From contig JAEYSJ010000339.1 in assembly GCA_023434855.1 (NCBI GenBank), forward strand, positions 1-9,266: 9,266 nt of DNA, in the 5' to 3' direction. Shown one piece after another: positions 1 to 5,869 of the stretch; within the stretch, counting starts at the first letter, position 1, and the number at the start of each line of letters is the position of its first letter. The DNA is from Bacillota bacterium (GTDB lineage Bacteria; Bacillota_C; Negativicutes; JAEYSJ01). Both the position numbers and the translations under genes were made by a program. The notes beneath the pieces are model-generated. The model searched no databases. It saw only the letters and a list, made by a program, of their open reading frames with translations, and was not told where the DNA came from.

Positions 1-8
1 CAGTATTC

Positions 9-15
9 CCTCCTT
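9..15 (-). promoter_or_regulatory. Shine-Dalgarno site of a gene starting beyond the left edge
   Basis: Read on the minus strand, this is AAGGAGG, followed by GGAATACTG-type spacer sequence running off the window after 8 nt. That spacing fits a start codon immediately outside the left edge. No coding sequence is visible between here and surE, so the site most likely belongs to a separate minus-strand gene. A possible but poor promoter (TTAGAT, 17 nt, TAAAAT) lies at 28-56. The identity of the gene cannot be seen. Confidence 0.5.
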
Positions 16-77
16 GGATAAGTTCAAATTTTACTGTAAATTTATGCAGAATCTAACTAAATAATACCCCTAAGATT

Positions 78-133
78 AAAAGCTGGTAAAAAACTTTGCC
101 TGACTTGCTGTCCGGCAACGTTTTCTACCAGCT
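78..133 (-). terminator. Long imperfect hairpin abutting the surE stop, probable terminator
   Basis: Positions 81-133 form a symmetric 53-nt hairpin with 21 paired positions interrupted by three single mismatches. From the outside, the arms are AGCTGGTA/TACCAGCT (8 bp), AAAAC/GTTTT (5 bp), TTGCC/GGCAA (5 bp) and GAC/GTC (3 bp) around a 5-nt loop. On the minus strand the three mismatches read as one G-U wobble and two G-A pairs, so the structure is better as minus-strand RNA, that is, as the 3' end of the queD-queE-surE transcript. It overlaps the last two bases of the surE stop codon and is followed by only four U residues. The U-tract is therefore weak, and a role in RNA stability or processing is an alternative to termination. 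Confidence 0.5.
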
Positions 134-887
134 ATAAATTCCAGCTTTTTAATAAATCCATGATCGCATAATTAGTTAAATCAAAATGAACAGGTGTTAC
201 CGAAATTTTACCTAACTTTACATTTACAACATCACTATCGGGATCATTATCACCGTCTAGTATATTTCCTCCCATCCAATAGTATGCACGTCCTCGTGGA
301 TCTTGGCGGCGCTCAAAAGTATTCTCATATTGTCTAACGCCCAATTTGGTGATCGCAACACCCTTTATTTCTTCCGCCGGCAGGGCCGGAACATTAACAT
401 TTAATAATGTATTGGGAGGAATAGTCTTATTTTCGACAATCTGTACTAATTTCCCGGCGAATTCCGCAGCCGGGCCAAAATCACGAAATTGCCAGGAATC
501 AAGTGATACGGCAATTGATGGTATACCATATAATGCACCCTCAATTGCTGCACTAACGGTACCAGAATACAGTACATCTGTACCCAAATTAGCTCCTTGG
601 TTAATACCGGATACTACAATATCCGGTTTTTCAGAAAGTAAGGCTTCAACTGCAAGCTTAACGCAATCGGTTGGCGTACCGCTAACACGCCAGCCGCAAA
701 TCTGAGGATGCTCAATGCAATGTTCATCAACCCTTATGGGATGATGAACGGTAATAGCCTGACTGGTAGCACTACGTTCACTATCAGGAGCAACTACGAA
801 AACTTCAGCAATCTTCGCCAATGCTTGCCAAAGAGCTTGGATTCCAGGTGCGCCAATACCGTCATCATTAGTTAGCAATATGCGCAA
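132..887 (-). CDS. surE: 5'/3'-nucleotidase SurE
   Basis: This 251-residue protein is full length for SurE, a metal-dependent phosphatase that removes phosphate from 5'- and 3'-nucleoside monophosphates in the cytoplasm. The N-terminal MRILLTNDDG motif supplies the metal-binding pair D8-D9. S39 (in SERSATSQ) and N96 (in SGINQGANLG) match the remaining two metal ligands known in the Thermotoga SurE structure. SGTPTDCVKLA near residues 69-79 is also typical. The start codon is TTG (bases 885-887), supported by AGGAGGGG at 893-900 with a 5-nt spacer; no ATG fits as well and the conserved N terminus requires this start. The Shine-Dalgarno sequence overlaps the queE stop codon, so surE is probably translated with queE as the last gene of a queD-queE-surE operon. 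Its link to queuosine synthesis is not obvious from function. Family assignment is very secure. Confidence 0.97.
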   Translation of the reverse strand: MRILLTNDDGIGAPGIQALWQALAKIAEVFVVAPDSERSATSQAITVHHPIRVDEHCIEHPQICGWRVSGTPTDCVKLAVEALLSEKPDIVVSGINQGANLGTDVLYSGTVSAAIEGALYGIPSIAVSLDSWQFRDFGPAAEFAGKLVQIVENKTIPPNTLLNVNVPALPAEEIKGVAITKLGVRQYENTFERRQDPRGRAYYWMGGNILDGDNDPDSDVVNVKLGKISVTPVHFDLTNYAIMDLLKSWNL

Positions 888-892
888 TACTA

Positions 893-900
893 CCCCTCCT
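893..900 (-). promoter_or_regulatory. Shine-Dalgarno site fixing the TTG start of surE
   Basis: AGGAGGGG on the minus strand overlaps the queE stop codon and is 5 nt from the TTG at 885-887. It supports TTG as the true initiator of surE. Confidence 0.8.
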
Positions 901-1633
901 ATAACTGTCCCATTATTTTATGCGTTTGTGGTATAACTCTTACATCGCGGATAAAGCCCAATGCTCTTTCCTGCAAGATTAATACTCTATCAGGGGATAT
1001 GCCTGTACAGTTTTCCACCGGTGTCACCGGTTGGAGGATCACAGGAATATTAGTTTCAGCTTCAGCAACTAAACGAATCGCCTGTTCGAATTCCTGATCA
1101 TTCGTATTTCCGGTAATCACTATTTTTACAAACACGTCCCGACTTGTAGCTATTCGCAAAAATTCCCGGTGTTCCTGCCAATAACTTCGTCCAGTTACAC
1201 TTGGTAATTTGATGTCCATACTGATAATATCAATAAATGGCAGCACTTTCGCCAATTCCTCCGGCAGAGTGCCGTTTGTTTCCAAATAAATGCGGTTCTT
1301 ACTATTGCGGGTAAATTCAATTATTTCGTCAGGATGGCATAGAGGTTCTCCACCTGTGAGGCTAATTGAATGATGTGGTGTGATAAGTAGATTATTTACA
1401 TAGTTTTCCAAATCAGTTATTGATAACGGATTAGTTTTCCGGATAAAATTACGTCGTCCTGCGGTCAATTCAATTAATCCATAAGGCAGAGAATCTTTAG
1501 ATGCCGGGGTGTCGCAATAGGAACAGCAGGCATTACAACCAGCCATGCGAACAAATACCTGACGACATCCGATATATTTGCCTTCCCCCTGGATAGAAGA
1601 AAAAACTTCAACAATATTAACCGTCTCAGACAT
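899..1633 (-). CDS. queE: 7-carboxy-7-deazaguanine synthase QueE (radical SAM)
   Basis: QueE converts 6-carboxytetrahydropterin, the QueD product, to 7-carboxy-7-deazaguanine, a precursor of queuosine and other 7-deazapurines, using S-adenosylmethionine and a 4Fe-4S cluster. The 244-residue protein shows the N-terminal FSSIQGEG substrate-loop motif (residues 11-18), the cluster cysteines C33, C37 and C40 in the CX3CX2C form, and GGEP at 94-97. An extra cysteine (C36) sits next to C37. The open frame extends 16 codons further upstream to 1681. I chose the ATG at 1631-1633 because AGGAGG lies 7 nt before it and QueE proteins begin close to the VEVFSSIQGEG motif. The gene starts 2 nt after the queD stop, with its ribosome site inside the queD end, so the two are probably coupled. 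QueC and QueF, the next steps, are not in the window. Confidence 0.95.
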   Translation of the reverse strand: MSETVNIVEVFSSIQGEGKYIGCRQVFVRMAGCNACCSYCDTPASKDSLPYGLIELTAGRRNFIRKTNPLSITDLENYVNNLLITPHHSISLTGGEPLCHPDEIIEFTRNSKNRIYLETNGTLPEELAKVLPFIDIISMDIKLPSVTGRSYWQEHREFLRIATSRDVFVKIVITGNTNDQEFEQAIRLVAEAETNIPVILQPVTPVENCTGISPDRVLILQERALGFIRDVRVIPQTHKIMGQL

Positions 1634-1635
1634 TA

Positions 1636-2013
1636 TTAGGCCTCCTGGCAATAAGTAACCGCCGAATGCGGAGACTCCCATACCCTGATAGCGCGAACTT
1701 TAATATCCTGAGAAAAGGCTGGTTTACTAACAAGTTCATCGAATATATATTTAGCAATATTTTCGGCGGTGGGATTTATTTCACTGAAGGCCTCTGTTTC
1801 ATTAAGATAATAATGGTCAAGAGTCATAATAACTTTGTTAACTTCTTCTTTTAGTTCGCGGAAATCAATTATCATCCCTAATTTGTTAAGTTTGCTGCCA
1901 GAAACTAAGACTTCTACTTTCCAATTATGGCCGTGCAGACGGCTGCATTTGCCAGGATAATCACGTATACAATGAGCTGCCTCGAAATCAACAATTATCG
2001 TAAGTTCAAACAT
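1636..2013 (-). CDS. queD: 6-carboxy-5,6,7,8-tetrahydropterin synthase QueD
   Basis: QueD, a member of the 6-pyruvoyltetrahydropterin synthase family, converts dihydroneopterin triphosphate to 6-carboxytetrahydropterin in the queuosine pathway; its product is the substrate of the downstream queE enzyme. The 125-residue protein has the zinc ligands H14 (FEAAH), H27 and H29 (RLHGHN), the catalytic cysteine C23 (PGKCSRLHGH), the D66-H67 pair (TLDHYYLNE) and E111 in VWESP. This is the expected length and order for a bacterial QueD. The ATG at 2011-2013 is preceded by AGGGGGT at a suitable distance. It is the first gene of a tight queD-queE-surE cluster. No convincing promoter or preQ1 riboswitch is visible in the 60 bp between the upstream terminator and the start, so how the operon is controlled is unclear. 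Confidence 0.95.
   Translation of the reverse strand: MFELTIIVDFEAAHCIRDYPGKCSRLHGHNWKVEVLVSGSKLNKLGMIIDFRELKEEVNKVIMTLDHYYLNETEAFSEINPTAENIAKYIFDELVSKPAFSQDIKVRAIRVWESPHSAVTYCQEA
1641..1646 (-). promoter_or_regulatory. Shine-Dalgarno site fixing the queE start
   Basis: AGGAGG on the minus strand lies 7 nt before the ATG at 1631-1633 and inside the last codons of queD. It decides in favour of the 244-residue QueE over the longer reading that would begin at 1681 within queD. Confidence 0.8.
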
Positions 2014-2075
2014 TATTTCTACCCCCTTATTTATGGTACAACGACATCGACTTAAATATTCACTTTTAGATTATT

Positions 2076-2101
2076 AAAAAAAGATGAGTCTATAACTCAC
2101 C
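2076..2101 (-). terminator. Rho-independent terminator of the GT2 gene
   Basis: Immediately after the glycosyltransferase stop, the minus strand reads GGTGAGT, a 5-nt loop (TATAG), ACTCATC, then seven T residues. The stem is 7 bp with one G-U pair and can be extended by flanking A-T pairs. It separates the glycosyltransferase from queD. Confidence 0.8.
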
Positions 2102-2102
2102 T

Positions 2103-3386
2103 TTATTTAATAGCTTGCTTACTTAAAAGGTTTTCTTTAGGAAATTCATTTTGCTGGCTCAATAACACATCATTATAGCTTATGCTGCGTGTATGCTGTG
2201 TATGACTCCATTCATGGTCATTACGGTGCCAAAAGCCTAGAAAAGTGATAGGCACCCAGCTATAGACAAAAAGTGGGTAAAATATAAGATAAAACCATGA
2301 TTTCCATTGAGCACGTATTAGTGCCAAAACAATTACCGGAAATATATATTGTCCAATACCGATAATTGTCCAAACCTCTACTGGAATAATCATATACAAT
2401 ATATTGGTATAGAAAGGCGTTATGTAGTAAAAATAGCTAAGTAAAATAAAGGTGGTGGATAATATTAAAAAATGTGGCTGGAGTAAATGCAAAACACCAT
2501 CTAAGATTCTAACATCCCGCTGTCGAATGCCTTCTAACAGCATGCGCGGAATATACCTGCCTGCAATGTCAAAATGCCCTTGGGCCCAGCGTTTCCGTTG
2601 GCGCCATGATTGCATAAATGTAAGAGGCTTTTCATCATAAACAATGGCGTCATGAGCCCAAGTTGTTGGAATACCTTTCAACAGTACTTTCATAGTGAAC
2701 TCCATATCTTCAGTGAGACAGGTAGCTCCCCAGCCAAATTTTTGTAAAATATCAGTGGATATACACATGCCTGTACCGCCAAGCACACTTGACAAACCAA
2801 GATTATACTTAGCCAAATGCCAGATATGATTAACAACCCAGAAAGATATTGCAAAAGTACCGGCAACCCAGGTATCATGAGGATTCTTTGAATCTAAGTA
2901 ACCTTGAATAACTTTTTCACCCTTACAAAGCCGGTTGTTCATTTCCGACAGGAAGTTAGGATGAACTAGATTATCGGCGTCAAACACCACAACACCATCG
3001 TATTTACGTTCCAATCTGAATAATTTGCTAAACATCCACTCCATAGCATATCCCTTGCCCCGCTGCTTGAGATTAACACGTTCATAGACAATGGCACCAG
3101 CAGCTTGGGCAATTTGAGCTGTACGATCTTTGCAGTTATCAGCAACCACAAAAATGTCATATGCATCTTTAGGGTAGTTTAATACATGTAAGTTTTCAAT
3201 TAATTTGCCAATAACCTGCTCTTCATTATGTGCTGCTACAATAATCGCGAAGGTTTTTTGAGGTGTTAAAATTTTATCTTCTTTCTTTCGCCAAATCCCA
3301 AAAAAAGCTATAAAGAAATAATAGAGTGTAAAAAACATGATAATGAGTTGCATCGGAATCATTATGTAGTCAAAAATATAATTCAT
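2103..3386 (-). CDS. Membrane-bound family 2 glycosyltransferase (BcsA/NodC-like)
   Basis: This 427-residue protein is a processive-type GT2 enzyme of the cellulose synthase/NodC/IcaA superfamily. It would move a sugar from a nucleotide donor to a growing polymer or membrane-bound acceptor at the cytoplasmic membrane. The N-terminal hydrophobic segment spans about residues 8-31. The catalytic domain shows IIVAAHNEE (48-56), D83 in VVADN, the DxD motif D136-A-D138, TED (225-227, candidate general base D227) and QRKRW (263-267). About four membrane segments follow between residues 300 and 400. The ATG at 3384-3386 has AAGGAG 7 nt upstream. The gene stands alone: it has its own near-consensus promoter and terminator. 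No partner is visible, such as a synthase accessory protein, a c-di-GMP PilZ domain, a deacetylase in the same operon or an exporter. Product and donor sugar cannot be told from the sequence. Confidence 0.88.
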   Translation of the reverse strand: MNYIFDYIMIPMQLIIMFFTLYYFFIAFFGIWRKKEDKILTPQKTFAIIVAAHNEEQVIGKLIENLHVLNYPKDAYDIFVVADNCKDRTAQIAQAAGAIVYERVNLKQRGKGYAMEWMFSKLFRLERKYDGVVVFDADNLVHPNFLSEMNNRLCKGEKVIQGYLDSKNPHDTWVAGTFAISFWVVNHIWHLAKYNLGLSSVLGGTGMCISTDILQKFGWGATCLTEDMEFTMKVLLKGIPTTWAHDAIVYDEKPLTFMQSWRQRKRWAQGHFDIAGRYIPRMLLEGIRQRDVRILDGVLHLLQPHFLILSTTFILLSYFYYITPFYTNILYMIIPVEVWTIIGIGQYIFPVIVLALIRAQWKSWFYLIFYPLFVYSWVPITFLGFWHRNDHEWSHTQHTRSISYNDVLLSQQNEFPKENLLSKQAIK

Positions 3387-3459
3387 GGATTTGCTCCTTC
3401 TAAATCCTCTTTTAACGGACTAATTATGCTAATCATCCAGATATTAGGGCACAAGTATA

Positions 3460-3488
3460 ATTGTATTTTTATCAACAGGCATTGTCAA
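3460..3488 (-). promoter_or_regulatory. Sigma-A type promoter of the GT2 gene
   Basis: On the minus strand, the -35 TTGACA (3483-3488) matches consensus fully and the -10 TACAAT (3460-3465) matches five of six bases, separated by exactly 17 nt. Transcription would start near 3453, giving a leader of about 66 nt before the ATG at 3386. Confidence 0.8.
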
Positions 3489-3592
3489 GTCTAAAAAACC
3501 GCTTTATATAGGCACAGCTTTCCATCAATAATAATATGATTAATTCTTCATTAGTAGAATAAATATTTCGTTATGAAATAATATAACCCGAC

Positions 3593-3623
3593 AAAAAAAT
3601 AAGTATCCTTAAAAAATGGATAC
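3593..3623 (-). terminator. Terminator after pssA
   Basis: On the minus strand, GTATCC and GGATAC form a 6-bp stem around a 9-nt loop, about 15 nt after the pssA stop, followed by TTATTTTTTT. The stem is short and AT-rich, so the terminator may be leaky. It still marks the likely end of the psd-pssA transcript. Confidence 0.6.
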
Positions 3624-3638
3624 GAAAATTTACTTTTG

Positions 3639-4328
3639 TCACCTTTCCTGAGCAGTAGAAAGATAATCAAACAAGCCAAACAATGTATTTAATATGCCAA
3701 ACAGGGCATAAGCAAAGAATGGCACAAATAGAACTGCCTGATGAAAGATAAATAGAATATAACCGCCGGCTACAATAGTAAGAATCGCGGGAATTAACCG
3801 GATTTTTTCGCCATCTTTACCTTTAAAATCAGGATATTTAACCGTACTAACCATCAAATAGGCAAACACTGCTATCATTAGCGGAAACAGCCAGCCGGCT
3901 GGCTTAATCCCCAACATGATAAAAGTGGCCACAACGCATCCGGCTGCAGGAATTGGCAAACCCATGAAATAACCCTTCACCACTGAGGTGTTTACATTAA
4001 ACCTGGCCAAACGTAACGCACCGCAAGTAGCAAAAATAATAGCTACAATACAACCTAATGCTCCAAAATCTTTCAAAAGAAATGCATATGCCAGAATAGC
4101 TGGCGCTACACCAAAAGAAACTAAATCACACAATGAGTCCAGTTCCTTGCCAAATTCACTGCTAACATTAAAATATCGCGCAGCCCTTCCATCTGATCCG
4201 TCAGCTATCATTGCTGCAACAATAAATAAAGCAGCATAGTAGAAGTCGCCATTAAAAGTAAAAATAATTGCCACCATTCCTAGAACAAGATTTAACGCGG
4301 TCAATACGTTTGGAATAATATTTTTCAC
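3639..4328 (-). CDS. pssA: CDP-diacylglycerol--serine O-phosphatidyltransferase
   Basis: PssA, a membrane CDP-alcohol phosphatidyltransferase, joins serine to CDP-diacylglycerol to give phosphatidylserine, the substrate of the psd product encoded just upstream. The signature DGx2ARx8Gx3Dx3D is complete: D46, G47, A50, R51, G60, D64 and D68. Several hydrophobic segments follow, consistent with the usual 6-8 membrane helices, and 229 residues fits the Gram-positive type. The start is GTG (4326-4328), supported by GGGAGG 8 nt upstream. That GTG overlaps the psd stop in a GTGA arrangement (4-nt overlap), which suggests translational coupling. A related alcohol phosphotransferase, such as phosphatidylglycerophosphate synthase, is the alternative by family, but the adjacent psd makes serine the likely acceptor. 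Confidence 0.94.
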   Translation of the reverse strand: MKNIIPNVLTALNLVLGMVAIIFTFNGDFYYAALFIVAAMIADGSDGRAARYFNVSSEFGKELDSLCDLVSFGVAPAILAYAFLLKDFGALGCIVAIIFATCGALRLARFNVNTSVVKGYFMGLPIPAAGCVVATFIMLGIKPAGWLFPLMIAVFAYLMVSTVKYPDFKGKDGEKIRLIPAILTIVAGGYILFIFHQAVLFVPFFAYALFGILNTLFGLFDYLSTAQER

Positions 4329-4963
4329 TGTGCTAACCTCCCTATAACTGTTTCCCCGCCTTTAACCCTGTCTCCTTTGTTAACAAGGATTTCCACTGTT
4401 TTGGGCATAATAACCTCGGTACATGATCCAAATTTAATCATTCCATACCGCTCACCTTGGGCAAGAGTAGTACCAAGTGTTACCCACGATACAATTCTAC
4501 GTGCCAGAATACCCGCAATTTGTGTTACCACGATACGCAATTCACCATTTTCCAAGCCAATAGAATGCCGTTCGTTTTCATAACCTGCCGACTCTTTATA
4601 TGCCGGACGAAAACGACCGCATGTATATTGCTGGAACTTTATTTCGCCCGCAATAGGGCTGCGATTTACATGTACATCAAATACCGATAAAAAGATGGTA
4701 ACCTTAATTCCCACTTCATTTAAATACTGTTCATCAAAGACTTCGCATATACTCATGACCTTTCCATCAGCCGGAGACAAAATCAATATATCATCAAAAG
4801 GCACTTTACGATTGGGATTACGAAAAAAAAAGGTAACAAAAACCAGTAATACCCCAGGAATGATACTCCAATAAGGGTTAACGGCCAAAGCGACTACAAC
4901 TGTAATAATTAATAAAGCGCCAATATATGTAAATCCTTCTTTAACAATAGGCGTTTTAACCAT
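4325..4963 (-). CDS. psd: Phosphatidylserine decarboxylase proenzyme, short form
   Basis: Psd decarboxylates phosphatidylserine to phosphatidylethanolamine at the membrane. It is made as a proenzyme that cuts itself at a Gly-Ser bond to create a pyruvoyl cofactor on the small subunit. In this 212-residue protein the likely cleavage pair is G179-S180, in FGSCTEV. The usual preceding GERYGMIKF stretch, SPADG (63-67), the FLSVFDVHVNRSP region (91-103) and ERHS (131-134) match the short, archaetidylserine-decarboxylase-like group. Two hydrophobic segments lie at about 12-28 and 33-47. The ATG at 4961-4963 follows AGGGGG at good spacing. The cleavage serine is followed by Cys, where I recall Arg in many short homologues. 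The gene overlaps pssA by 4 nt, so the two steps of phosphatidylethanolamine synthesis are made together. A strong promoter lies about 85 nt upstream. Confidence 0.94.
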   Translation of the reverse strand: MVKTPIVKEGFTYIGALLIITVVVALAVNPYWSIIPGVLLVFVTFFFRNPNRKVPFDDILILSPADGKVMSICEVFDEQYLNEVGIKVTIFLSVFDVHVNRSPIAGEIKFQQYTCGRFRPAYKESAGYENERHSIGLENGELRIVVTQIAGILARRIVSWVTLGTTLAQGERYGMIKFGSCTEVIMPKTVEILVNKGDRVKGGETVIGRLAQ

Positions 4964-5047
4964 TCATCCACCCCCTTTGAGCATCAAGTCTGCACATCGC
5001 CAAAAACAAAAAGCAAGCGCAAAAAATGCCACTCCTGCCTTCTTCTT

Positions 5048-5076
5048 ATTATAAATAGTAAATCTTGCTGTGTCTA
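5048..5076 (-). promoter_or_regulatory. Sigma-A type promoter of psd-pssA, overlapping the wecG stop
   Basis: On the minus strand, the -35 is TAGACA (5071-5076, five of six) and the -10 is TATAAT (5048-5053, perfect), with a 17-nt spacer. The first three bases of the -35 are the wecG stop codon. Transcription would begin near 5041 and give psd a leader of about 78 nt. The leader contains T-rich runs and a weak hairpin. Confidence 0.7.
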
Positions 5077-5802
5077 ATATTTTTTACCAAATAGTATTCG
5101 AATAATAAAACGTGGCAAGGCTAGCATGCGTATCGCACGCCGTGGTTGAGACAAAAGACGGAATAACCATTCGAGATTTGCTTGCTGCATCCAGAGTGGA
5201 GCACGTTGCACCATTCCGGCCATTACGTCCAATGTTCCTCCAATACCAATAGCTACAGGGATGTTAAGCTGTTTCAAATGCGCTGAAAGCCATTTTTCCT
5301 GCTTGGGAACGCCTAGTGCTACTAATAATATATCGGGGCAACATGCCTTAATATCATCGACAATATTATATTCATCCTGATTTGTAAAAAAACCATTACG
5401 TATACCTACAATTTGCAGTCCCGGAAAACTTTTTGCGGCAGCTTCTTTTGCTTTTTCCGCGATGCCTGGTGCACTACCAAATATGTATATACGATAACCT
5501 TTGTCAGCGGCCTTAGCCAATAATCGTTGTGTCAAATCATAGCCGGCAACCCTTTCAGGCATGATATATCCCTGGTAACGCGCGGCCCATACAACTCCTG
5601 CGCCATCGGGAACAACCAAATCAGCTTGATTAAGAATCTGAGATAATTCTTCATCAGCTTGAGCCATCATTACCATTTCTGCATTTGCGGTAGCTATCAA
5701 GTGTGGTGTTTTTTTCTTAATAAAATTTTCAATTATACCCACAGCTTCATTCATTGTCACATTATCAATCAAGATATTTAAAACAGGTATTCGAGTACGC
5801 AC
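5074..5802 (-). CDS. WecG/TagA/CpsF family glycosyltransferase (GT26)
   Basis: This family transfers N-acetyl-D-mannosamine, or a related sugar, to an undecaprenyl-diphosphate-linked GlcNAc on the cytoplasmic membrane face, the committed step of wall teichoic acid or enterobacterial common antigen linkage units. The 242-residue protein has the expected length. T38 (in ATANAEM) and D66 (in VPDGAGVVWA) correspond to active-site residues of the Thermoanaerobacter TagA enzyme. LVALGVPKQEKW and the GIGGTLDVMAG stretch are conserved family motifs. The basic, hydrophobic C-terminal tail (RRAIRMLALPRFIIRILFGKK) resembles the TagA appendage that contacts the membrane. The start is GTG at 5800-5802. 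Its best Shine-Dalgarno (GGGAG) is about 13 nt away, unusually far, and an upstream in-frame TAA prevents extension. It follows the PBP gene by 67 nt without a visible terminator. No teichoic acid genes or UDP-ManNAc epimerase are nearby, so the final glycan is unknown. Confidence 0.9.
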   Translation of the reverse strand: MRTRIPVLNILIDNVTMNEAVGIIENFIKKKTPHLIATANAEMVMMAQADEELSQILNQADLVVPDGAGVVWAARYQGYIMPERVAGYDLTQRLLAKAADKGYRIYIFGSAPGIAEKAKEAAAKSFPGLQIVGIRNGFFTNQDEYNIVDDIKACCPDILLVALGVPKQEKWLSAHLKQLNIPVAIGIGGTLDVMAGMVQRAPLWMQQANLEWLFRLLSQPRRAIRMLALPRFIIRILFGKKY

Positions 5803-5869
5803 TGTTATTTATTGTCTCCCTCATTTACATCCTTAACAAATTTTGTCCAAATTATATTTTATCATATTA

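Noticed and set aside
28..56. Promoter (TTAGAT-N17-TAAAAT, minus strand) for the gene left of the window
   Set aside because: The -35 matches only three of six bases; it is mentioned with the ribosome site but is too weak to list separately.
75..86. 12-mer ATTAAAAGCTGG repeated at 5869-5880
   Set aside because: The second copy lies at the stop of the PBP gene with no shared flanking sequence or hairpin; most likely coincidence in AT-rich DNA.
346..705. Plus-strand open frame of 119 codons opposite surE
   Set aside because: It lies wholly antisense to a gene with all SurE motifs, encodes nothing recognisable, and has no ribosome site.
1634..1681. Longer queE start at 1681 giving 260 residues
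   Set aside because: It would overlap queD by about 46 nt, lacks a good ribosome site and adds residues not expected before the conserved FSSIQGEG region.
2014..2075. preQ1 riboswitch or clear promoter upstream of queD
   Set aside because: I looked for the compact preQ1 aptamer pattern and for hexamers with 16-18 nt spacing. Only poor matches are present, so nothing was called although a promoter must exist somewhere for this operon.
5851..5856. Isolated TATAAT upstream of wecG/tagA
   Set aside because: It is a perfect -10 hexamer, but no -35 match lies 16-18 nt upstream and there is no extended TGn; the surroundings are AT-rich, so chance is likely.
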